NCBI RefSeq assembly: GCF_014200505.1
Contig: NZ_JACHBX010000001.1
Location: 1,798,001-1,862,000 of the forward strand
Direction: 5' to 3'
DNA length: 64,000 bases
Source of the DNA: Massilia aurea
GTDB taxonomy: Bacteria; Pseudomonadota; Gammaproteobacteria; Burkholderiales; Burkholderiaceae_D
A model generated the notes under the pieces. The model searched no databases. It was not told the DNA's origin and saw only the letters and a program-made list of their open reading frames with translations. Below are positions 40,026 to 48,985 of the stretch, one piece after another. The translations under genes and the position numbers were made by a program. Positions within the stretch are counted from its first letter, which is position 1; the number at the start of each line of letters is the position of its first letter.

Positions 40026-41375
40026 CTAGAGTAAGCGTCCCAGGTCGTTGAAGACGGCGAGCGCCATCAGCATGAACAGCAGGCCGACCCCGGCGCGCTG
40101 TGCGAACTCGACGACGCGCACAGAAACAGGACGCCCGGTCAAAACTTCCAGCGAATAATACAGTAAATGGCCACCATCCAGAACGGGAATTGGTAACAAA
40201 TTCATGACGCCTAAGCTGATACTAATAAAGGCAATAAACTGTAAATAGCTGACGAGCCCAATGCGGGCGGTCTGTCCGGCGTAATCGGCGATCGTGATCG
40301 GACCGGTCACATTTTTCAGTGACGCTTCACCGGTAATCATCTTGCCGATCATTTTCAGCGTCATCGTGGATGTTTCCCAGGTGCGCTCGGCACCGCGCGC
40401 GATGGCATCGAACGGGCCTGAGGAGACAGTCACCATCTCGGGCGCCTGCGCCACCATCGCATTGATCACGCCGCGGCCGTTGGCGTCCGCCTCGGGCGTG
40501 AGCGACAGCGTAACGGGCGAGCCGGCACGCTGCACCTCGACCTGCAGCACGCGGCCCGGTGCGGTGCGCACTGCGTCGATGAAGGCGATGCCATCGACGA
40601 CCGGCGCGCCGTTCAGGCGCAGCACGAGGTCACCGGCCTGCAGGCCGGCGCGCTGCCCGGCCCCATCGGCAATGACCTTGTCGATACGCGGCTGCGGGCG
40701 CCACAGATCCAGGCCCAGCGTGGCCATCACGTCGCTGTCGACATCGAGCTTGCCGATGACGGACGCGGGCAGCACCACGGTGTATGTGCTGCCACTCGTG
40801 CTGCCACTCGTGCTGCGCAGGTCCAGGCGCGCGTCGGTCTTGTCGACCGCCGCGTGCATGATTTGCCAGCGCAGCTCGGACCACGAACGCACGGCGCTGC
40901 CATTGACAGCAACCACGGTCTCGCCGCCGCGCACGCCGGCGCGGTAGGCATCCGTCGATTCGGCCACGGCGCGCAGACGCGCCGACGGCTCGTCCACGCC
41001 ATGCATGAAGAGCGCCGCCATCAGGGCGATCGCCAGCGCGAAGTTCGACAGCGGGCCGGCAGCGACGATGGCGATGCGCTTCCAGACGTTCTGGTGCGTG
41101 AATTCGCGCGACAGCTCGCTCTTGTCGATCGGGCCGGCGTCGGGATCGCGGCTGTCGAGGAACTTGACGTAGCCGCCCAGTGGCAGCAGCGAGACCGCCC
41201 ACTCAGTCTGATCCCGACCGAAGCGGCGCGACCAGACGACGCGGCCCATGCCGATCGAAAAACGCAGCACCTTGACGCCGCAGGCGCGCGCCACCAGGTA
41301 GTGACCCAGCTCGTGGATCACGATCAGGGGGCCGAGCGCCAGCGCGAACGCCAGCACGGTGTAAAGCAGGGTCAT
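40026..41375 (-). CDS. rseP: RseP-type site-2 intramembrane protease
   Basis: Zinc metalloprotease that cuts anti-sigma factors and leftover signal peptides inside the membrane. 449 residues. The zinc site HELGH (His21, Glu22, His25) lies in the first segment; two PDZ domains occupy the periplasmic part; the third metal ligand is in NLLPIPVLDGGHLLYY near the C-terminus. Placed between dxr and bamA, as usual. Confidence 0.97.
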   Translation of the reverse strand: MTLLYTVLAFALALGPLIVIHELGHYLVARACGVKVLRFSIGMGRVVWSRRFGRDQTEWAVSLLPLGGYVKFLDSRDPDAGPIDKSELSREFTHQNVWKRIAIVAAGPLSNFALAIALMAALFMHGVDEPSARLRAVAESTDAYRAGVRGGETVVAVNGSAVRSWSELRWQIMHAAVDKTDARLDLRSTSGSTSGSTYTVVLPASVIGKLDVDSDVMATLGLDLWRPQPRIDKVIADGAGQRAGLQAGDLVLRLNGAPVVDGIAFIDAVRTAPGRVLQVEVQRAGSPVTLSLTPEADANGRGVINAMVAQAPEMVTVSSGPFDAIARGAERTWETSTMTLKMIGKMITGEASLKNVTGPITIADYAGQTARIGLVSYLQFIAFISISLGVMNLLPIPVLDGGHLLYYSLEVLTGRPVSVRVVEFAQRAGVGLLFMLMALAVFNDLGRLL

Positions 41376-41392
41376 TGGGCGGTATCCGTCAA

Positions 41393-42565
41393 TCAGTGCA
41401 GGCTGGCGACCGCATGCGCTGCGGCCTCGCGGGCGCGTGCGTCCTGGGCCAGCACGGCCTCGATCGAGGGCGCCGGGCCATGCTCGACAGCGTCGAGTGC
41501 ATGGCGGATGACGCGGTCGATATCGCGGAAACCAATGCGGCGTTCGAGGAACGCATCCACCGCGACTTCATTGGCAGCGTTGAGCAGTGCCGGGGCCGTG
41601 CCGCCGGCGCGCAGTGCGTCGAACGCGAGCGCCAGGCACGGGAAGCGCGTGAAATCGGGCGGGAAGAACTGCAGCGCCGCCATCTGCGTCAGGTCGAGCT
41701 GGGCGACGCCCGATGCAATCCGGTCCGGGTACGCGAGCGCGTGCGCGATCGGCGTGCGCATGTCCGGGTTGCCCAGTTGTGCCAGCACCGAGCCGTCGAC
41801 GTACGACACCATCGAGTGGATCACGCTTTGCGGGTGGATCACGACCTCGATCTGATCGGCCGGCGCGCCGAACAGCCAGTGGGCTTCGATCACTTCGAGG
41901 CCCTTGTTCATCATGGTCGCCGAGTCCACCGAGATCTTGCGGCCCATGACCCAGTTCGGGTGCTTGCAGGCTTCGTCCGGGGTCACGTCGCCGAGCGTTT
42001 CGACGGCGCGGTTCAGGAACGGACCGCCCGATGCCGTCAGCAGGATCTTGGCCACGCCGGCCGCTGCCGGCACGCGGCCGAAGGCCGCAGGCAGCGACTG
42101 GAAGATGGCATTGTGTTCGCTGTCAATCGGCAGCAGCGTGGCGTTGTGCTCGCGCACGGCGTCCATGAACAGCTGGCCGGACATGACCAGCGCTTCCTTG
42201 TTCGCCAGCAGAATCTTCTTGCCGGCGCGGGCGGCGGCAAGCGTCGGGGCCAGGCCGGCGGCGCCGACGATGGCAGCCATCACCGTGTCGGTGTCGGCGC
42301 TTGATGCGATATCGCACAGCGCCTGCTCGCCGTATTCGACGCTGGTGGGCAGGTCGGCGATCAGCGCCGCCAGGCGTGCGGCCGCGTCGGCGCTACCGAC
42401 CACAGCGCGCGCGGGGCGGCAGCTGCGGCAGGCGGCGGCAAGTTCTTCAACGCGCGTGTGCGCGCTCAGCGCGTACACCTGGTATTGCTCCGGATGGCGT
42501 GCCAGCACGTCGAGGGTCGAGGCGCCGATCGAGCCGGTGGCGCCCAGGATGGTAATGCGTTGCAT
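41393..42565 (-). CDS. dxr: 1-deoxy-D-xylulose-5-phosphate reductoisomerase
   Basis: Second enzyme of the MEP isoprenoid pathway, NADPH-dependent. 390 residues. The nucleotide-binding start is [18 protein letters not shown]; metal and substrate motifs are [15 protein letters not shown] and [20 protein letters not shown]. It sits 12 bases after cdsA in the envelope operon and supplies precursor for the uppS product. Confidence 0.98.
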   Translation of the reverse strand: MQRITILGATGSIGASTLDVLARHPEQYQVYALSAHTRVEELAAACRSCRPARAVVGSADAAARLAALIADLPTSVEYGEQALCDIASSADTDTVMAAIVGAAGLAPTLAAARAGKKILLANKEALVMSGQLFMDAVREHNATLLPIDSEHNAIFQSLPAAFGRVPAAAGVAKILLTASGGPFLNRAVETLGDVTPDEACKHPNWVMGRKISVDSATMMNKGLEVIEAHWLFGAPADQIEVVIHPQSVIHSMVSYVDGSVLAQLGNPDMRTPIAHALAYPDRIASGVAQLDLTQMAALQFFPPDFTRFPCLALAFDALRAGGTAPALLNAANEVAVDAFLERRIGFRDIDRVIRHALDAVEHGPAPSIEAVLAQDARAREAAAHAVASLH

Positions 42566-42577
42566 GTGAACTTCCTT

Positions 42578-43408
42578 CTAGAGCCAGGTGGCGATCAGCG
42601 CCGCCAGTGGCAGGACCGGCACGAGTGCATCGATCCGGTCCAGCACGCCGCCGTGGCCCGGCAGCAGGTTGCTGCTGTCCTTGGCGCCGGCGCGGCGTTT
42701 GAGCTGGGATTCGAACAGGTCGCCAACGACACTGGCAACCACGATGAGGGCAATCACGGCGAACAAGCCGAGCCAGCCGAGGCCCGCCTGCACGCGCACG
42801 GCGAACGTGCCGGCGAAGGCTTCGCCACCGAACAGCACGGTGCAGGCAGCCAGTACCAGCGTGACGAGTCCACCGCCGATGGCGCCCTCCCACGATTTAC
42901 CGGGCGAGATGCTCGGCGCCAGCTTGCGCTTGCCGAAGGTCTTGCCGCAGACATAGGCAAAGATGTCGGCGGCCCAGACAATGGCCAGCACCGACAGCAG
43001 CAGCACGGCCGAGTAATTGAACAGGTAGACGATTGCCACGAAACAGGCCACCAGCGAGATCGCGTACAGCAAACTCAGCAAGGTATTGGGCGTGCTCGAC
43101 AGCGGCGGCAGGCCGAACTTGAGCGTGGGAGCAAAGCGCAGCGCCCACAGCAGCACGCCGATGCCGAACCAGAAGGTTGGATTACCCTGCTCGCGCACGA
43201 AGAACGCGTAAGCAAAGGCCAGCGTCCAGGCGCCGGCAATCAGGATGGCGCTACGGGCGCCGGGGTTAAACAGGCGAAAACATTCCCAGATCGCGGCGCC
43301 GAAAAAGACGCAGGCCACCACCGCAAACGCCGTGTAGTTATTGGAGTACAGAACCGGCAGCAGGACTGCCAGCAGGACGAGTGCGGTGAGAATCCGGGTC
43401 TTGAGCAT
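42578..43408 (-). CDS. cdsA: Phosphatidate cytidylyltransferase
   Basis: Integral membrane enzyme that makes CDP-diacylglycerol. 276 residues, about eight transmembrane segments. The C-terminal CDS signature covers SISPGKSWEGAIGGGL and SQLKRRAGAKDSSNLLPGHGG, followed by GVLDRIDALVPVLPLAAL. Its start directly follows the uppS stop. Confidence 0.97.
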   Translation of the reverse strand: MLKTRILTALVLLAVLLPVLYSNNYTAFAVVACVFFGAAIWECFRLFNPGARSAILIAGAWTLAFAYAFFVREQGNPTFWFGIGVLLWALRFAPTLKFGLPPLSSTPNTLLSLLYAISLVACFVAIVYLFNYSAVLLLSVLAIVWAADIFAYVCGKTFGKRKLAPSISPGKSWEGAIGGGLVTLVLAACTVLFGGEAFAGTFAVRVQAGLGWLGLFAVIALIVVASVVGDLFESQLKRRAGAKDSSNLLPGHGGVLDRIDALVPVLPLAALIATWL

Positions 43409-44158
43409 TTAGTTGGTCTTCTTCGCTACTTGGGCGCCGGTCTGGCCAAAGCGCCGTTCGCGCTCCTGGTAGGAGCCAATCGCCTCGTCCAGCGCCTTTG
43501 GCGTGAAGTCAGGCCAGAAGGTGTCGGTAAAGTGCAGCTCGGCATATGCCAGCTGCCACAACAGGAAATTCGAAATGCGTTCTTCGCCGCCGGTGCGGAT
43601 GAACAGGTCGGGCTCAGGCGCATACGCCATCGCCAGGTGCGGCGCCAGCATGTCTTCACTGAACTCGGTGATGCCGGGGTTGGCTTTCACCATCTTGCCG
43701 GTTGCCTGCATGATATCCCAGCGCCCGCCATAGTTCGCGCACACAGTGACCGTCAGGCGCGTGTTGCCGGCCGTGCGGCGCTCGGCATTGGCGATCATGT
43801 CCTGCAGCTTGGCATCGAAGCGGCTCAGGTCACCCACCACTTTCAGGCGGATATTATTGGCGTGCATCTTGGCGACTTCGCGCTCGAGCGCCGTCACGAA
43901 CAGGCGCATCAGCAGCGAGACTTCGTCGGCCGGACGGCGCCAGTTCTCGGACGAGAACGCGAACAGCGTCAGGTACTCGACGCCACGCTCGACGCAGGCT
44001 TCCACCACGCCGCGCACGGCTTCGACGCCCTTGACGTGGCCGGCCACGCGCGGCAGCAAGCGTTTGGTTGCCCAGCGGCCATTACCGTCCATGATGATGG
44101 CGATATGACGTGGCACGGCGGACGTGGCGGGAACGGCGGTGGTCGAGCTTTTGAACAT
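43409..44158 (-). CDS. uppS: Undecaprenyl diphosphate synthase
   Basis: Cis-prenyltransferase producing the C55 lipid carrier for peptidoglycan and O-antigen. 249 residues from [10 protein letters not shown]. The catalytic aspartate is in [10 protein letters not shown] (Asp24); [11 protein letters not shown] and [17 protein letters not shown] are intact. GGAAATCTG precedes the chosen ATG. An in-frame ATG at 44182 lies within a 13-bp tandem array and would add eight residues. Confidence 0.96.
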   Translation of the reverse strand: MFKSSTTAVPATSAVPRHIAIIMDGNGRWATKRLLPRVAGHVKGVEAVRGVVEACVERGVEYLTLFAFSSENWRRPADEVSLLMRLFVTALEREVAKMHANNIRLKVVGDLSRFDAKLQDMIANAERRTAGNTRLTVTVCANYGGRWDIMQATGKMVKANPGITEFSEDMLAPHLAMAYAPEPDLFIRTGGEERISNFLLWQLAYAELHFTDTFWPDFTPKALDEAIGSYQERERRFGQTGAQVAKKTN

Positions 44159-44165
44159 CAGATTT

Positions 44166-44243
44166 CCATAAAACTGCGCCATAAAACTGCGCCATAAAAC
44201 TTCGCCAGAGAACTGCGCCAGAAAACTGCGCTACAGAATTGCA
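44166..44243. repeat. 13-bp tandem array in the uppS leader
   Basis: Six consecutive 13-bp units: two identical CCATAAAACTGCG, then CCATAAAACTTCG, CCAGAGAACTGCG, CCAGAAAACTGCG and a diverged CTACAGAATTGCA. Read leftward, the first three units contain an ATG (CGCAGTTTTATGG type). The array starts eight bases upstream of the uppS start codon. Confidence 0.9.
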
Positions 44244-44277
44244 CCTGGCATTGCGCAATTGGCCAATCATAAGGCAC

Positions 44278-44314
44278 GCGGACCGGCCGCGGCAAGTTGC
44301 CGGGGCCGGTCCGC
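44278..44314. other. Long stem-loop between frr and uppS
   Basis: Outer arms GCGGACCGGCC (44278-44288) and GGCCGGTCCGC (44304-44314) pair perfectly over 11 bp, and an inner GGCAA/TTGCC pair extends the hairpin. No T-run follows leftward, so it is not a classical terminator; it may stabilise mRNA or slow polymerase at the junction. Confidence 0.75.
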
Positions 44315-44349
44315 AGGAAAGCCCGGGGGCTTGCCGATGAAATACCTGC

Positions 44350-44910
44350 TTACACCGTCAGGATTTCTTTTTCTTTTTCGCCCAGCAGCTTGTCGATGTC
44401 GGCCACGGCCTTGTCGGTCAGCTTTTGGATTTCGTCGGACGAACGACGCTCGTCGTCTTCCGATGCGGTCTTGTCTTTGACCATTTTCTTCAGCGCTTCG
44501 TTGGCGTCGCGACGGATATTGCGCACGGCAATTTTCGCATCTTCACCTTCGGACTTGGTCAGCTTGACCATTTCCTTGCGGCGCTCTTCGGTCAGCGGCG
44601 GGGTCGGCACGCGGATCATTTCGCCCTGCGACGACGGGTTCAGGCCCAGATCGGCATCGCGGATCGCTTTTTCGATGGCTGCCAGCATCTTCTTCTCGAA
44701 TGGCTGGACGCCGATCGTGCGGGCATCGACCAGGGTCAGGTTGGCGACCATCGGCAGCGCCGTTGGCGAACCGTAGTAGTCGACCGTGACGTGATCCAGA
44801 ATGCCGGTGTGGGCGCGGCCGGTACGGACCTTGGCCAGATCGGCGCGCAGGGTTTCGATGGACTTGACCATGCGGTCTTGTGCGTTTTTCTTGACGTCAG
44901 CTAAGGACAT
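44350..44910 (-). CDS. frr: Ribosome recycling factor
   Basis: Splits post-termination ribosomes together with EF-G. 186 residues, the standard length, with [36 protein letters not shown] and the helical bundle ending [19 protein letters not shown]. It follows pyrH at a 25-base distance. Confidence 0.98.
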   Translation of the reverse strand: MSLADVKKNAQDRMVKSIETLRADLAKVRTGRAHTGILDHVTVDYYGSPTALPMVANLTLVDARTIGVQPFEKKMLAAIEKAIRDADLGLNPSSQGEMIRVPTPPLTEERRKEMVKLTKSEGEDAKIAVRNIRRDANEALKKMVKDKTASEDDERRSSDEIQKLTDKAVADIDKLLGEKEKEILTV

Positions 44911-44935
44911 GCTGCTCTCCTGTTATTCAGTTAAT

Positions 44936-45652
44936 TTAGACGTGGACCAGTGTACCTTCGTCTTCACCCATGATCACGCGCGTGAGAGCGCCAGGCTTGA
45001 CGATGGAAAACACCTTGATCGGCAGTTTCTGGTCGCGGCACAGTGCGAACGCGGTGGCGTCCATCACTTGCAGGTGCTTCGAGATCGCTTCGTCGAACGT
45101 GATGCTCTCGTAGCGGGTCGCGGTTGGATCCTTGTTAGGATCGGCGCTGTAGACGCCGTCGACCTTGGTGGCTTTCAGGACGATCTCGGCCGAGATTTCG
45201 GCGCCGCGCAGGGCAGCAGCCGTATCGGTCGTGAAGAACGGGTTGCCGGTACCGGCGGCAAACACGACGACCTTGCCCTCTTCGAGGTATTGCAGCGCTT
45301 TCGGGCGCACGTACGGCTCGACGACCTGCTCGATGGCGATGGCCGACATGACGCGGGCGGTGATGCCGACGTGACGCATCGCGTCCGCCAGTGCCAGCGC
45401 ATTCATGACGGTGGCCAGCATGCCCATATAGTCGGCGGTCGCGCGGTCCATGCCCTGGGCGCCAGGGGCGACGCCGCGGAAGATGTTGCCACCGCCAATG
45501 ACGACCGCGATCTGCACACCCAGCTTGGCTACTTCGGCCACGTCGGCCACCATGCGTTCGATGGTGGCGCGGTTGATGCCGAACTGATCGTCGCCCATCA
45601 GTGCTTCGCCAGACAGTTTCAGAAGGACACGTTGGTAAGCTGGTTTTGTCAT
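44936..45652 (-). CDS. pyrH: UMP kinase
   Basis: Phosphorylates UMP to UDP; hexameric, amino-acid-kinase fold. 238 residues. Blocks: [45 protein letters not shown] and [13 protein letters not shown]. An AAAGGAG ribosome site lies upstream. It is separated from tsf by a terminator and a repeat element, so a separate promoter is likely. Confidence 0.98.
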   Translation of the reverse strand: MTKPAYQRVLLKLSGEALMGDDQFGINRATIERMVADVAEVAKLGVQIAVVIGGGNIFRGVAPGAQGMDRATADYMGMLATVMNALALADAMRHVGITARVMSAIAIEQVVEPYVRPKALQYLEEGKVVVFAAGTGNPFFTTDTAAALRGAEISAEIVLKATKVDGVYSADPNKDPTATRYESITFDEAISKHLQVMDATAFALCRDQKLPIKVFSIVKPGALTRVIMGEDEGTLVHV

Positions 45653-45778
45653 GATGAAGCGGCTCCTTTAAGATAGTGCTGTGGATCGAATTCGGGTCTG
45701 ACCAACGCCTCGTGGGCGGGTCTCATCCGTGCCGGGACGGATGGGATTGTAAAGCGGGTACGGCTTGGGGCGCGCTAC
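45653..45778. other. Non-coding leader region upstream of pyrH
   Basis: Together with the repeat element and terminator that follow, this makes a 348-bp gap between pyrH and tsf. Apart from the pyrH ribosome site and an inverted CCGTGCCGGGACGG-like patch near 45727, nothing specific was seen; a pyrH promoter is expected here but no good -35/-10 pair could be picked. Confidence 0.4.
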
Positions 45779-45970
45779 GTAGGGTGGGCGGCTGCGCCGT
45801 CCACGCGGTGATCGTTGGCCACGCGGTCATTCGGAATGATAACGGAGCCACAATATGCATCCCGCAAAACTTACGTTCGGATACCAAACCAAACCAAACC
45901 GGCTCCGCTTGCTGCCCCATCACCGTGCCGCCAACCATCACCGCGCGGACGGCGTAGCCGTCCGCCCTAC
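45779..45970. repeat. Palindromic intergenic repeat element (copy B) between pyrH and tsf
   Basis: A 192-bp relative of the guaBA element: starts GTAGGGTGGGCGGCTGCGCC with CACGCGGTGATCGTTGG and ends with CCAACCATCACCGCG, GACGGCGTAGCCGTCC and GCCCTAC. Both ends form hairpins and are inverted relative to each other. The interior differs from copy A and includes three tandem ACCAA units. Confidence 0.85.
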
Positions 45971-45992
45971 AAAAACGGGCCTCACGGCCCGT
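45971..45992 (-). terminator. Rho-independent terminator of rpsB-tsf
   Basis: Stem ACGGGCC / GGCCCGT (7 bp, four-base loop) followed leftward by TTTT. It begins eight bases after the tsf stop and abuts the repeat element. Confidence 0.78.
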
Positions 45993-46000
45993 TTGTTTGA

Positions 46001-46909
46001 TTACTGCTTGTTGGCAGCCATCTGTGCTGCGACTTCTGCTGCGAAGTCGTCGACCTTCTTCTCGATGCCCTCGCCCACCACGTACATGGTGAAGCCCTTG
46101 ACGGTGGTGTTTGCCGCCTTGATCATCTGTTCGATCGACTGCTTGTCGTTCTTGACGAACGCCTGGTTCAGCAGCGAGACTTCTTTCAGGTACTTCTGCA
46201 CCGAACCGTCGACGCGCTTGGCGACGATGTCAGCCGATTGTGGCTGCTTGCCTTCGGCGACGGCCTTGTCAGCATCTTCCTTGGCTTTCAGTTCAGCAAC
46301 CGAACGCTCTTTTTCGATCATTTCTGCTGGCACTTGCTCCGACGACAGAGCGACTGGCTTCATGGCAGCGATGTGCATGGCCAGGTCCTTGCCGACTTGC
46401 TCGTCCGCACCTTCGAAATCGACGATGACGCCGATACGGGTGCCGTGCAGGTACGACGCCAGCTTGCCGGTGGTTTCGAAACGCTGGAAACGACGCACGG
46501 TCATGTTCTCACCGATCTTGCCGATCAGGGCAGTACGGACGTCGTCGAAGGTACCGCCTTCGTGCGGCAGGGCTGCCAGAGCAGCGACGTCAGCCGGGTT
46601 GTTTTCGGCGACCAGGCGTGCTGCCAGGTTGACCATGGCCAGGAAATCGTCGTTCTTCGCAACGAAGTCGGTTTCGCTGTTGACTTCGACGAGCGCGCCG
46701 ACGTTGCCCGAAATATAGGTAGCCACGACGCCTTCGGCGGTCACGCGTGCCGATGCCTTCGATGCCTTGCCGCCCAGCTTGACGCGCAGGATTTCTTCAG
46801 CACGACCCATGTCGCCGTCGGCTTCGGTCAGTGCTTTTTTGCATTCCATCATTGGTGCATCGGTCTTGGCGCGCAGTTCGCCAACCATTGCTGCAGTAAT
46901 AGCTGCCAT
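46001..46909 (-). CDS. tsf: Elongation factor Ts
   Basis: Nucleotide exchange factor for EF-Tu. 302 residues from [13 protein letters not shown]. The N-terminal UBA-like domain has [18 protein letters not shown]; the core has [15 protein letters not shown] and [14 protein letters not shown]. It follows rpsB with a hairpin in the spacer. Confidence 0.98.
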   Translation of the reverse strand: MAAITAAMVGELRAKTDAPMMECKKALTEADGDMGRAEEILRVKLGGKASKASARVTAEGVVATYISGNVGALVEVNSETDFVAKNDDFLAMVNLAARLVAENNPADVAALAALPHEGGTFDDVRTALIGKIGENMTVRRFQRFETTGKLASYLHGTRIGVIVDFEGADEQVGKDLAMHIAAMKPVALSSEQVPAEMIEKERSVAELKAKEDADKAVAEGKQPQSADIVAKRVDGSVQKYLKEVSLLNQAFVKNDKQSIEQMIKAANTTVKGFTMYVVGEGIEKKVDDFAAEVAAQMAANKQ

Positions 46910-46980
46910 AGTGTGTTCTCCTAAATGTGTATCCAGGGGCGCAGTCCGCTCAAATTGTGCGTCCTGCAAGTATTTAGCTT

Positions 46981-47013
46981 AAAAAAAGGGGGGCTCGACA
47001 GTCCGGCGCCCCC
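46981..47013 (-). terminator. Terminator-like hairpin between rpsB and tsf
   Basis: A GC stem (GGGGGC with GCCCCC, loop of about 13 bases) is followed leftward by seven T residues. It lies 36 bases after the rpsB stop and 72 before tsf, so it probably lowers tsf expression relative to rpsB. Confidence 0.72.
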
Positions 47014-47048
47014 TTCTATGTGGCAGCAGGCACATGGCCTGCCATCAC

Positions 47049-47801
47049 TTATGCCTGCTCGGAAACTTCGACGAAGTCGTCGCCGCCGGCTGCCTTGACC
47101 ATGTCAGCCACTTCGTTGGTCGCGCTGGCGCGGCCTTCGATGATCGCATCGGCAACGCCGCGTGCGTACAGGCTGATGGCTTTCGACGAGTCGTCGTTAC
47201 CCGGGATGATGTGGGTGACGCCTTCTGGCGAGTGGTTGGTGTCGACGATGCCGATGACCGGGATGCCCAGCTTGCCGGCTTCGGTGATCGTACCCTTGTG
47301 GTAGCCGACGTCAACAACGAAGATCGCGTCTGGCACGCCGCCCAGATCCTTGATACCGCCGATCGACTTTTGCAGCTTGATCATCTCGCGCGAGAACATC
47401 AGCGCTTCTTTTTTCGACATCTTCTCGACCGAGCCGTCTTCGACCAGGACTTCCATTTCCTTCAGGCGCTTGATCGACGTCTTGATGGTCTTGAAGTTGG
47501 TCAGCATGCCGCCGAGCCAGCGCTGGTCGACGTATGGGACGCCGGCGCGTTGCGCTTCAGCTGCGATGATGTCGCGAGCCTGACGCTTGGTGCCGACCAT
47601 CAGGATCGTGCCGCGGTTGGCCGAGATCTGCTTGATGGTTTTCATCGCATCCTGATACATCGCCATGGTTTTTTCCAGGTTGATGATGTGGATCTTGTTG
47701 CGATGACCGAAGATGAACGGTGCCATCTTTGGATTCCAGAAACGGGTCTGGTGGCCGAAGTGAATACCGGCTTCCAGCATTTCGCGCATAGTAACGGACA
47801 T
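47049..47801 (-). CDS. rpsB: 30S ribosomal protein S2
   Basis: Small-subunit protein, 250 residues from [20 protein letters not shown]. Conserved blocks: [50 protein letters not shown] and [16 protein letters not shown] at 47801 follows CTGGAGAATTAC. The leader holds a strong stem-loop, listed separately. Confidence 0.99.
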   Translation of the reverse strand: MSVTMREMLEAGIHFGHQTRFWNPKMAPFIFGHRNKIHIINLEKTMAMYQDAMKTIKQISANRGTILMVGTKRQARDIIAAEAQRAGVPYVDQRWLGGMLTNFKTIKTSIKRLKEMEVLVEDGSVEKMSKKEALMFSREMIKLQKSIGGIKDLGGVPDAIFVVDVGYHKGTITEAGKLGIPVIGIVDTNHSPEGVTHIIPGNDDSSKAISLYARGVADAIIEGRASATNEVADMVKAAGGDDFVEVSEQA

Positions 47802-47824
47802 GTAATTCTCCAGGGTTGGGTCTT

Positions 47825-47869
47825 GAATGTGGCCAGTCACCAAGCAGGCACCCTTTTAGGGCCACATTC
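47825..47869 (-). ncRNA. Candidate cis-regulatory leader stem of rpsB
   Basis: In the rpsB 5' leader, GAATGTGGCC and GGCCACATTC pair perfectly over 10 bp around a 25-base region that itself contains CCCTAAAAGGG. The stem ends 23 bases before the start codon and begins a few bases after the predicted transcription start. Position and shape suit autoregulation by S2, known from enterobacterial rpsB leaders; homology to those leaders is not claimed. Confidence 0.5.
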
Positions 47870-47876
47870 GCGATTT

Positions 47877-47905
47877 CTATCAATTAAAAAACTTTATTTT
47901 TACAA
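47877..47905 (-). promoter_or_regulatory. Putative rpsB promoter
   Basis: Minus strand: -35 TTGTAA and -10 TGATAG separated by exactly 17 AT-rich bases. The -35 matches four of six consensus positions, the -10 is weaker. Initiation about seven bases downstream would place the leader stem at the very 5' end of the mRNA. Confidence 0.45.
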
Positions 47906-48007
47906 CGTTGCACGATGTGAATCCGAGCAACCCGAGATTCTAGCGGAATTGTCAGCATTATTCAAGCGTGCAATCGCAGCCCGGCCAGGCAGGCGCCTCC
48001 CGCCGCC

Positions 48008-48037
48008 TTACAGCAGCGGCGCGACATCCCTTATAAT
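48008..48037 (+). promoter_or_regulatory. Putative map promoter
   Basis: A perfect TATAAT (48032-48037) lies 77 bases upstream of map, with TTACAG 18 bases before it as a possible -35. The 313-bp rpsB-map gap otherwise holds the rpsB leader and promoter; nothing else was seen in it. Confidence 0.5.
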
Positions 48038-48114
48038 GGCGGCCATACTGCCCCGACCATCGCCACCCCGGTCGCCGGGCGCTCACCCGATATCACGCAG
48101 GATACGACTCTCCT

Positions 48115-48975
48115 ATGGCCACCATCATCAAGACCCTCGAAGAAATCGACGGCATGCGCGTCGCTTGCCGCCTCGGCTCGGAAGTGCTGGACTATATCAC
48201 TCCATTCATCAAGCCCGGCATCACCACCGGCGAGCTCGACCGCCTGGCGTGCGAGTACATGGTCAACGTGCAAGGCACGATTCCGGCCACGCTCAACTAC
48301 GCCCCGCCCGGCTACCCGCCGTTCCCGGGCTCGATCTGCGCCTCGCTCAACGACGTCATCTGCCACGGCATCCCGGGCGAGCGCGTGCTCAAGAGCGGCG
48401 ACGCGCTGAACATCGATATCACGCCGATCACCAAGGAAGGCTTCCACGGCGACAACAGCCGCATGTACCTGGTCGGCGAGCCGTCGATCATGGCGCGCCG
48501 CCTGGCCGAAGTCACCTTTGAATGCATGTGGCTGGGTATCGCCGCCGTCAAGCCGGGCAAGCACCTGGGCGATATCGGCTACGCGATCCAGCAGCACGCC
48601 GAAAAGAACGGCTACAGCGTCGTGCGCGAATTCTGTGGCCACGGCGTGGGCCGCTCGTTCCACGAAGAGCCGCAAGTGCTGCACTACGGCCGCCCGGGCA
48701 CGCTCGAAGTCCTGCAACCCGGCATGATCTTCACGATCGAACCGATGATCAATGCGGGCAAGCGCGACATCAAGGAAATGCCGGACGGCTGGACCATCAA
48801 GACGAAGGACCGCAGCCTGTCGGCGCAGTGGGAGCACACGGTGCTGGTCACCGAAACCGGCGTCGAAGTCTTGACGCTGTCGGCCGGCAGCCCACCGCCG
48901 CCGGCAATCGCCCTGCCGCTGCTCGGGCCGGACTTTGTCTGGCCTGCGCCTGCCCCTGCCGCCGCAGCGGCCTAA
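48115..48975 (+). CDS. map: Methionine aminopeptidase, type I
   Basis: Removes the initiator methionine from new proteins; two-metal pita-bread enzyme. 286 residues, slightly longer than usual because of a proline/alanine-rich C-terminal extension. Metal ligands lie in LNIDITPITKEGFHGDNSRM, HGVGRSFHEEPQVLHYG, FTIEPMINAG and QWEHTVLVT. Divergent from rpsB and followed closely by glnD. Confidence 0.98.
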   Translation: MATIIKTLEEIDGMRVACRLGSEVLDYITPFIKPGITTGELDRLACEYMVNVQGTIPATLNYAPPGYPPFPGSICASLNDVICHGIPGERVLKSGDALNIDITPITKEGFHGDNSRMYLVGEPSIMARRLAEVTFECMWLGIAAVKPGKHLGDIGYAIQQHAEKNGYSVVREFCGHGVGRSFHEEPQVLHYGRPGTLEVLQPGMIFTIEPMINAGKRDIKEMPDGWTIKTKDRSLSAQWEHTVLVTETGVEVLTLSAGSPPPPAIALPLLGPDFVWPAPAPAAAAA

Positions 48976-48985
48976 GGAGCCGGCC

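Noticed and set aside
44166..44243. CRISPR array at the 13-bp repeats
   Set aside because: Units are adjacent without spacers and far too short; no cas genes are present.
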